DNA of 64,000 nt from positions 104,866,687 to 104,930,686 of the forward strand of contig CM061226.1 in the NCBI GenBank assembly GCA_030844895.1, in the 5' to 3' direction. This DNA is from Ambrosia x helenae (taxonomy: Eukaryota > Streptophyta > Magnoliopsida > Asterales > Asteraceae). Made by a program: the position numbers and the translations under genes. Position 1 is the stretch's first letter; each line of letters begins with the position of its first letter. The notes beneath the pieces were generated by a model. It did not search any database and was not told where the DNA came from. It worked only from the letters and a program-made list of their open reading frames with translations. Positions 57,497 to 64,000 of this stretch are shown here, in pieces.

Positions 57497-57800
57497 CCAC
57501 GATTTATCACCCTATGATAAAAGAGATACCCCATTACCTTCATAATATCCGCTTTCAAAACTTCCCAAACGTGTTTTATAAACCCAAATTAAACCCATTT
57601 GATCCTGAAGCCTTGTCACTACTACATTCCCAAATCGCATTCTTCACCTCATCAACAAAAAAATGTAAAATCAAGGAGGACGCCTCTTCCGGATTCATTT
57701 TTTTGAGATTCGGACAAGAGAACAAAGGGTGTCTCTTATCTGGCTCCCGAAATTTGAAAGCAAAACAAAAATATGTGTTTTAACCCATAGATATGATGTG
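57497..57800 (-). pseudogene. LINE reverse transcriptase N-terminal fragment
   Basis: Minus-strand frames read ETPFVLLSESQK, NPEEASSLILHFFVDEVKNA and IWECSSDKASGSNGFNLG, then a stop. The block V-x-x-A-x-W-x-C-x-x-x-K-A-x-G-x-x-G-F is the start of the RT domain. It is joined directly to sequence before the zf-RVT, so the RT core is deleted. Confidence 0.6.
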
Positions 57801-58597
57801 TTTGTCTCATTTTACAAGGTCTCCGATATTTGTCTAATATGTTTATACGATTAGTGTGTGTCGAGATCTGAAATAGGTTTTGATTACGTATTGTTTGTTT
57901 ACCACATTTTACTCATTGAGGATCTATGTGCTATAAACCATAGAACATAGATAGATGGACACAAAAACTCTTCGTTTATAAAATGCGTGCACATGCACAC
58001 GTCCTCTCCTTGTAAATTTCTACACTTAAAAACAACGATTTTATATTGTGATCACCTTTCAAGGTTAATTATGTAATTTTGACTTCCTATTATTATTATT
58101 ATTTTTTTTGTTATCTAATTATTATTTTTTTTCCTTTTGACATAAAGAATAGACATTTAGACTTATTCTTAACCAATACAGTAATAATGCGATTATTTTA
58201 TTTTATACTGAAACTCAAAAATTATCACCCGTTTGTAAACATATTTAGTAGCTTTCAATCTGATAGTGATAACAATGTGATTTTTTTGTCTGTGATATCA
58301 AATTTTGTAATTTCTTGTCACTAATTTACCATATCAATGAAATCTTTAACGTATATATATTATATAACGTTGTTAGATATTTTGGTGATTATTATCTAAG
58401 GGTGGTGGGATGGTCGTGTGTCACATTATTTTATCACAATCCATCAATAATCACTAGGGGTGGTCATCACACTCATCACTAACTTTTTTTAAATAACTAT
58501 AAATTTAAATAAACTAAAACAAACATTTTATAAATTTTTATAAAAAAAGTACAGTATAAATTGGGTTAAAAATATTTTTTTTAAAAAAAACTAAAAG
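57801..58597. other. Intergenic, nothing recognised
   Basis: AT-rich with a (tta)4-like patch at 58088. No supported gene or repeat. Confidence 0.45.
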
Positions 58598-59224
58598 TTA
58601 GGGACCCAACTGGGTCAGGAGGTAAGTGAAACATGCCGGATGCGACTTGGGTTGACATGTTAGGTTAGGAGCACTATTGTGGATATTGGGTTGGAAACGG
58701 TTGGGACAAATATTGTTGGGTTGGAAACGGTTGGGACAAATATTGTTGGGTTTGAAATATAAGGTTTTAAAAACTTTGGGTTTGAAAGGTTGGGTTTGTT
58801 GACTTTGAAATAGTTGGTTTGGAAAAGGTTGTGGCTTTTGTGGTTCATGTTGATGAAACCTATTCGGTTCGCCTAGATTAGATGCAATCTTCGCTCTAAA
58901 TCTTCTCCTTGTAGCCGACACTCTTTTTCTCGAACCTTCCATTTTTTTAGCTTGAAATGTATTTTTAATTGTGGTTTATTATTTTTTACTGTCGTAGCTA
59001 ACAGATTTTGGTTTAAAATAAGATATATTTGTAGTATTAAATGGGAAACGTTTTTTTTTTCTTTTAAATTTTAATAGTCAAACGGCCATATAACGGCAAC
59101 ATCACGTTCACGGTGGATGTCACAAACCGTGATGAATTGGTCCATCACGGAGCACCCGGGACAGTGTTTGCGATGGTCACGGCCATCAAGGCTAGCCCAT
59201 CATGGACTGCCTCATGCAGCCTAG
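58598..59224 (-). mobile_element. Harbinger 5' end with ORF1 start
   Basis: On the minus strand a GC-rich terminus (aggctgcatgaggcagtcc) starts near 59222. It is followed by about 130 bp of GC-rich terminal sequence, an AT-rich leader and an ORF1 start at 58942. The 3' part is lost. This is a truncated relative of the Harbinger element at 63018. Confidence 0.5.
58600..58942 (-). pseudogene. Harbinger ORF1 N-terminal region
   Basis: MEGSRKRVSATRRRFRAKIA is followed by an N/Q/P/F-rich low-complexity stretch with a duplicated 33-bp unit (PNNICPNRFQ twice). Plant Harbinger ORF1 proteins often begin with such N/P/Q/F-rich sequence before a Myb-like domain. No Myb-like domain follows, and the frame ends at 58600. 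The assignment rests on composition and the adjoining terminus only. Confidence 0.4.
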
Positions 59225-59775
59225 TTATGCTTAAAGTTTGTATTTTTATAAAAAAAAAATCAGAAGATTGACAATAAGAAATTTTAACTGGAAATTTTAA
59301 GAGGTTTAACTATACGGTCAGTATCAAGTTTGGAATAACTACTTCGCATTTACATCAACACTAGTTTGTCCCTCGGTAGCTTCCCGGGATTGATAAATCT
59401 AATATGACATGTTAAAATGCGTGTACCGTAAAGAGAATAAACCATTTTTTTAGAATTTTTTTTATAAAAGATTAACACTCGATAACTCATCAAACCTACT
59501 TACACTCTAAAGTTGCGATGTGAACCTGAAAAAAAAAAAACAAATTGGTATCAAATGATATGTCATCATTATGATGATGATAAGCGATTTTGATGTGTAA
59601 AGTGAACATATATGAAAAAATGGCATACTTGTTCATTCCTTATTTCTCTACTCATACATATTAAGTATATATTTCAACAATCACCACATGTGAGTCGATT
59701 TCAAAGTAATACATTAAAAACGATCTAAAACATCAATACATCCATTAACTGGCCCAGTGTAGAGAGTTAGGTAGG
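59225..59775. other. Intergenic, nothing recognised
   Basis: AT-rich, with no supported gene, RNA or repeat. Confidence 0.4.
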
Positions 59776-59783
59776 CCGGGCAA

Positions 59784-60189
59784 GAGGGTTGTAAATGAGT
59801 TGAGCCGAATCAGGGTGGGCTCAGGCTCGGCTCATTCAAAAATCGAGCCGAAACCATTTATTTTATCGAGCCTAAATTTTGGGCTCAGGCTTGTTTAAAA
59901 CAGATTCGAGCCGAGCTGGCTCATAAGCCAGCCAATTTATTTTATTATTATTTTATTTTTTAAAAATATTCATATTATATAAGAAATTGATGTTTTATTT
60001 TTGGATTTGCTCATACTAAATCGTTTGACCAACACTGAGAAATAAGTAGTTCATGACTTTATAATCATTTTTATATTCTCTACATATTTCTCTATTGAAA
60101 AATAAAAAATTAGTCATATAAAAATGAGTTGTTTGAATATTTCACTCATAGTATATTTTTAGTTAGATATTATCTTATATATATATATA

Positions 60190-60231
<42 letters not shown>

Positions 60232-60456
60232 TGTTACAATTTACATAAATTGCAGTTGAGGCTTTAATTTAAACAAGCCAAATGAGCGAGCTAACGAGCG
60301 AGCTACGAGGCGAACTCACCTTAGCTCGGTATTGGTTCGTTTAAAACCGAGCCGAGCTCATTTACAGTAGAACTTTTTCGAGCAAGCGTTTTTTTTTACT
60401 TCTTTTCGAACGAACTTTGAGCGAGTAACGAGCCACGAGCTTTTTGAACAAACCTA
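59784..60456. mobile_element. hAT-type MITE with 8-bp duplication
   Basis: It starts gagggttgtaaatgagttgag and ends ttttgaacaaaccta. It is flanked by a perfect CCGGGCAA at 59776-59783 and 60457-60464. Sub-terminal regions repeat gagccgag/ctcggctc words in both orientations (59806-59925 and 60280-60440), around an AT-rich centre with a (TA)n tract. It is 673 bp and noncoding. Confidence 0.8.
60175..60229. repeat. (TA)n microsatellite
   Basis: TA tract with small interruptions in the centre of the hAT MITE. Confidence 0.85.
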
Positions 60457-60551
60457 CCGGGCAAGGACATGAGACCAAATTTTGGAGAGGGGCCGAAATT
60501 TATTATTTTTCATTTAATCACCCTTTTTTGGGGATTTTTTGGGTTATACAG

Positions 60552-60905
60552 ATGTGTGTATCATCACTTCCTGACTATATATATACATATGTATATTTAT
60601 CAAATATATATGTACGATACTTATTATTCAAATTTAACCACGTATGCACACGTGCGCACATTAAAAAAATAAGCTCAAAATCAAAATCTTTGTTTATAGA
60701 CATATATGTGAAATAATGTCTACACATTAGCACATATATGTATATTACCAAAACATACATGTACAATACTTAATTTTTTTAGTATTAGACATGTATATAC
60801 ACATGTATATAAATGTAAAAGAAAAAAACATTGTTTAAAAACATAAGTGGTCCAGAATAGTTTTTGCAGTTCTCTAGCCAAGTGGTTCTCACATGATCTC
60901 AATCA

Positions 60906-60908
<3 letters not shown>
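60552..60908. mobile_element. Partial relative of element E8 (TA-flanked, E10)
   Basis: The right end (gtggtccagaatagtttttgcagttctctagcc ... gttctcacatgatctc) parallels the right end of 23051-23561. The interior carries palindromes of tatacatatgtata type. The left end is not clear. Confidence 0.5.

Positions 60909-60959
<51 letters not shown>
60909..60959. repeat. (TA)n microsatellite
   Basis: About 25 TA units between two elements. Confidence 0.9.
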
Positions 60960-60963
<4 letters not shown>

Positions 60964-62118
60964 GGGGTTAGCATACAAAAGAGGTGTTTTGTAAGAAGGG
61001 TGAGAAGAAAAATGACCATTGGATCAACTTGTTGGAGGGATGAGATAATAGTAGTGGCAATTTTGTAATATGTGTTATAATAATATTAGATAAATTAAGA
61101 TTGTGGGGGTAGATGTGTAATATTACACATCTTAATTAATAAAATCTATTTAATTCACTTAATAACTCCTCTCTCTTTCCAATCTAATTTAATTTGCCTC
61201 TTTCTCTTTCTTCCTTTTTCTTCTCTCTCTCCACACGATTATTCTTTTTCTTTTTCTCCTCTTTCATACGTTCGATAATATGATTGGTTCAGCGGCCGAC
61301 AAAGAAGATTCTTGGTATTGTGTTTTAGCTTCTTGGAATGGTGTTTGATGGAAAGTCGTATTTTTATTTTTTTAGATGTGTTTTCAACTTTAATTTGTTT
61401 GCTGTTGAGTTTAATGTTTTTATGTTTTATATGATAGTGATAAAACACATTGTTAATCAGATCGATGTGTTGGAGTGGAAAAGTTGTGTTGTTGTTTATG
61501 TGTTTTAAGGTTAAAACACAGTTTTATGTACAAAAAAATTTGTATTTTATGGGAAAAGTCTTATTGTTCTTGGTTGTGTGTTTTATGTTTAAAGTTAATT
61601 GATAAAACACAATGAATAATCAAATGTCACTTTTATCTGGTAAAACACAATATTATGATCTGGGTATGTTGTCCATGAAGATAAAACACAAATATTGTGT
61701 ATGTTGTCCATGAAGATAAAACACATAACGATGAGCACCTATCCTTAAATGAATATACATACGCCATTTTATTGACGTAAAATATATCTCGAAAAAAAAT
61801 CCGGTAGATAATTAAAAATTAATTTAGACATAGTTGATAATGATGAGCACCTCTAAATAATCACTACACGTCAGAGATTTAAAAAAAATGTGAACAAGAT
61901 ATGGATGATTATGGACAAAAAATACCTCTTAATTCAAATGCTTTAAATTAAATTGGCCATAAATCTCTCATTTTGACTAAGAGGTTGATTTTTTATAAAT
62001 TTGAAAAAATAGTGTATTTACTCTATTGCCCTTCTTATTAAATTAAAACTTTGCCACGTGTCACTCCCACATGCCTTCTTACCCTTCTCACAAAAATAGG
62101 TTTTTGTACCTGAACCTC

Positions 62119-62120
<2 letters not shown>
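60960..62120. mobile_element. 1.16-kb TA-flanked element (E11)
   Basis: The left end gggtggggttagcatacaaaag...gtaagaagggtgagaag partly matches the inverted right end (cttctcacccttctt-type; 62076-62100, then aggtttttgtacctgaacc). TA tracts lie on both sides. The interior repeats aaaacaca/tgtgtttt around 61320-61730 and begins with CT-rich sequence, as in 23584. No gene is retained. Confidence 0.6.

Positions 62121-62151
<31 letters not shown>
62121..62151. repeat. (TA)n microsatellite
   Basis: A TA tract between E11 and the next element. Confidence 0.9.
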
Positions 62152-62154
<3 letters not shown>

Positions 62155-62399
62155 TAGAAGATTTGGTAGGAAAATTGTTTTGTGTAGGAAGTGTTTTCAA
62201 CCGTTTGATTAAATCTGATTAAAACTTGAGATGATGGGCATTTTAGATTTTTTTAACCATTTTATTAATTATATCAATCCCACTTTTTTAGCAAATTCCT
62301 CTAGTGATTATGGAGATTTATTATCCTTAAATAACTAATTATTCTTTCTTTTCAACTTGATTCATAACATCTTCTTAATTCCTACATGATCTCAGTATC
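62152..62399. mobile_element. Left end of another TA-flanked element (E12)
   Basis: It starts aggtagaagatttggtaggaaaa after (TA)n. A possible right end (aattcctacatgatctcag) lies just before the SINE. Boundaries are uncertain. Confidence 0.35.
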
Positions 62400-62612
62400 T
62401 TTTTTTTGAATGACCTGGGACATCACCTTAATAGACTGGCCCCTCATGAGCTCAAATCCGAGCACCCGCGGATATGGTAACCCTCTCAGCCTGAATGTCT
62501 TAATCGCATATTTTGCAAATGATGATGATCGAACCGGGGACTAAACGAGCAAGAACCCAAGAAAACTTGTTATACCTTTCTACTTCCGACCAGCTAGGCT
62601 GGCCGTCTTTCG
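62400..62612 (-). mobile_element. tRNA-derived SINE, minus strand
   Basis: On the minus strand an A-box-like cctagctggtcggaag (near 62600) and a B-box ccggttcgatcatc (62537-62525) lead to a body ending ggtcattc plus A8 (T run 62400-62407). No clear duplication was found. Confidence 0.6.
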
Positions 62613-62812
62613 CCCAAATTCAAGGATAAGATACCATTTGACACATCAAGATATCATTCAACTATAGCTCATGTTCAAGTTCATTCAACAAGATATCATT
62701 CAACATTTTTGGAATGGATAAAATAAATAAGGGTAATCTTGTTGGGACACTACAAATTAATATTATGACATATTTCTCTCTCTATAAATATATATTATAT
62801 AGAGAGTGGGAC

Positions 62813-62999
62813 AGAGATATACCAATGTTAACACCTAAACTTAAATAATGAGGTAGAAGGATTAATAATTAAGTTTCATAAAATAAACTAATAACGATCA
62901 TTTGTAATTAGAGGAAATAATATTGACAAAGAGAGATATACCAATGTTAACACCCAAACTTAAATAATGAGATACAAGGGTTAATAAGTTTCATAAAAT
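62813..62999. repeat. Two-copy direct repeat, period about 120 bp
   Basis: agagatataccaatgttaac ... gtttcataaaat occurs at 62813-62885 and 62933-62999 with few differences. Noncoding. Confidence 0.75.
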
Positions 63000-63232
63000 G
63001 ATAAAAAAGACTAATAAGGCTAAGGGGTATGGTGGTCGGGGAAGGGGCTCGGGGGTGATGTGGACATTTTTGCCGATCGGGAACACCGCCCCCCCCCCCC
63101 GACCGGGCTTCGGTGAAAACGGCAATAATTCCCCGATGGTACCGAGCTCCTTTTCAAAAATTGAAACGTTACAATATGACCGTTGGGGGGGCTTTTTGAA
63201 CGTTAGGAAAACAAAAAAAAAAAAACCTTTTT

Positions 63233-63252
63233 ACCTATATATATATATTTAA
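63233..63252 (+). promoter_or_regulatory. TATA region of the Harbinger transposase gene
   Basis: tatatatatatatttaaca lies about 95 bases upstream of the ATG at 63344, followed by a C/A-rich leader (ctcaaataaaactacccctc). Confidence 0.45.
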
Positions 63253-63343
63253 CATTTCATTTTATACAAACTCAAATAAAACTACCCCTCTTCATACATA
63301 CTCCCAAATTTTATAAACTACACAACAAATTTTTTTTACAATC

Positions 63344-64000
63344 ATGAGTACGTCTTCAGACGAGGCAAACGTTGCTAATTTTTTCGCGGGCGCGATGGTT
63401 GAAACGGCAAAAATATTGTTGGAGTTTGTAGATAGTGACGACGAAACAACTTCGGAACCGAGAACAAGACGGGCCGCTTTAAACAGAGATCGTGAAGGTA
63501 TATTTTATTTTTTATAACTTTTAATTTACTTAATGTTTTATATTTCATGTGTTATATTTTTTGATATTTATTTATGTTATGGTATTATATTTTCTTATAC
63601 TTTTTTTTAATTTAAGGTGCACACGATCGTTTGGTTGCTGACTACTTCGCTGACGACTGCGTATACACGGACGAACTATTTAGGCGTCGCTTTCGAATGA
63701 GTCGGCGATTATTCCAACGAATTGCCAACGACATGGCTACTTATGATGAGTTTTTCACACTACGCTATGATGCTAGAGGAAGACGAGGTTTTACGACGCT
63801 ACAAAAGTGCACTTCCGCACTTCGTCAGTTGGCGTACGGGACTGCTAGTGACTCATGGGATGAGTACTTAAGGATGTCTGCTAGAATGAGTCGGGAATGC
63901 TTGTATCGGTTTACCGAAAATGTCGTCAAGTTATATAGCAAAGTTTACTTGCGTAGGCCAACGAAGAACGAAATCCAAAAGCTTTACGCACACCATGCAG
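63344..64000 (+). CDS. PIF/Harbinger transposase (HARBI1/ALP1-like nuclease), 3'-truncated by the window
   Basis: Exon one (63344-63497) encodes MSTSSDEANVANFFAGAMVE followed by TAKILLEFVDSDDETTSEPR and a GAAG|GT donor. Exon two starts at 63617 after an AG acceptor; the split Gly codon joins in frame. It reads AHDRLVADYFADDCVYTDEL, FRRRFRMSRRLFQRIANDMA, FFTLRYDARGRRGFTTLQKC, TSALRQLAYGTASDSWDEYL and RMSARMSRECLYRFTENVVK, open to base 64000. This is the N-terminal helical region of plant Harbinger DDE nucleases, just before the catalytic domain. It would cut and paste the element into TWA targets together with an ORF1 protein. There are no stops or frameshifts in the visible 178 codons. Confidence 0.85.

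Larger units (their letters stand above)
50745..57800 (-). mobile_element. LINE remnant interrupted by hAT and CACTA elements
   Basis: Three minus-strand pieces belong together. 57800-57141 has an RT fragment (EVKNAIWECSSDKASG) and a zf-RVT domain. 54102-53888 continues it (CWLVWKTRNHLIF). 50826-50745 is a 3' UTR ending ttgccgg plus an A10 tail (T run at about 50747). The CACTA element (54103-57140) splits it after LIATT, and the hAT element (50835-53879) splits the 3' UTR. Without the insertions the pieces read in one order, so the LINE is the oldest layer. The RT palm region is deleted between 57520 and 57496. Confidence 0.7.
63018..64000 (+). mobile_element. PIF/Harbinger element, 5' part
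   Basis: The left end GGCTAAGGGGTATGGTGG follows TAA (63015-63017). A GC-rich 5' region and a TATA-containing promoter lead to a transposase gene that runs off the right edge. The right terminus is not in the window. The only visible open reading is unbroken, so it may be an intact copy. Confidence 0.8.

Noticed and set aside
57514..57783. 89-codon plus frame
   Set aside because: The minus strand of the same segment reads as a LINE reverse transcriptase start, so the plus frame is a shadow.

Overview
This is a gene-poor, AT-rich stretch of plant nuclear DNA. It has Helitron ends, CACTA, hAT, PIF/Harbinger and Mutator-like transposons, Copia and long-LTR retrotransposons, LINE and SINE remnants, GT..AG-type exon edges and long (TA)n and (ATT)n microsatellites. 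Several repeats resemble those I associate with Asteraceae (for example LTRs starting TGTAACACCCC), but that family assignment is inference. I see no intact single-copy host gene, rRNA gene, functional tRNA or CRISPR array. There is one assembly gap (31520-31619).

Layout. 1-14.45 kb: a minus-strand Helitron (168-12646) with both termini carries a helicase remnant and a 305-bp tandem array. It is split by a complete non-autonomous LTR retrotransposon (2702-11526; 2,940-bp LTRs; TACCG target duplication), which itself contains a SINE. An unoccupied copy of the Helitron target lies at 14226-14452. 14.45-18.6 kb: mostly noncoding sequence, one exon-like fragment with an in-frame stop (15892), a tRNA-related SINE head and LTR fragments. 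18.7-27.8 kb: a run of short inverted-repeat elements, each flanked by (TA)n. The last is larger and carries a decayed multi-exon gene of the transposon-associated DUF1985/Ulp1-type family. 27.8-31.5 kb: LTR-type sequence ending at the gap.

31.6-38.1 kb: the end of one Mutator-like element, a second with 191-bp inverted repeats and a mudrA N-terminal remnant, two plus-strand Helitron 3' ends, retroposon tails, and a compact minus-strand Helitron (37327-38096). 38.1-42.25 kb: a decayed minus-strand Copia element. 42.25-50.3 kb: a second compact Helitron (42943-43901) with further 5'-end-like sequences, Harbinger debris, microsatellites, a SINE with target duplication and a small Harbinger MITE. 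50.7-57.8 kb: a minus-strand LINE remnant interrupted by a hAT element (50835-53879, TACCAAAC duplication) and a CACTA element (54103-57140, GCA duplication). 57.8-64 kb: Harbinger ORF1 debris, a hAT MITE with an 8-bp duplication, more TA-flanked elements, a SINE, and the 5' part of an apparently intact PIF/Harbinger transposase gene running off the right edge.

The genes do not form a host pathway. Nearly all coding sequence is transposon protein: helicase, Copia Gag-Pol, MULE N-terminal domain, hAT transposase, Ulp1-like protease, LINE RT and zf-RVT, Harbinger ORF1 and transposase. All are broken except the edge-truncated Harbinger gene. Interruption order gives relative ages: LINE before hAT and CACTA; Helitron before the LTR element, and the LTR element before its SINE.
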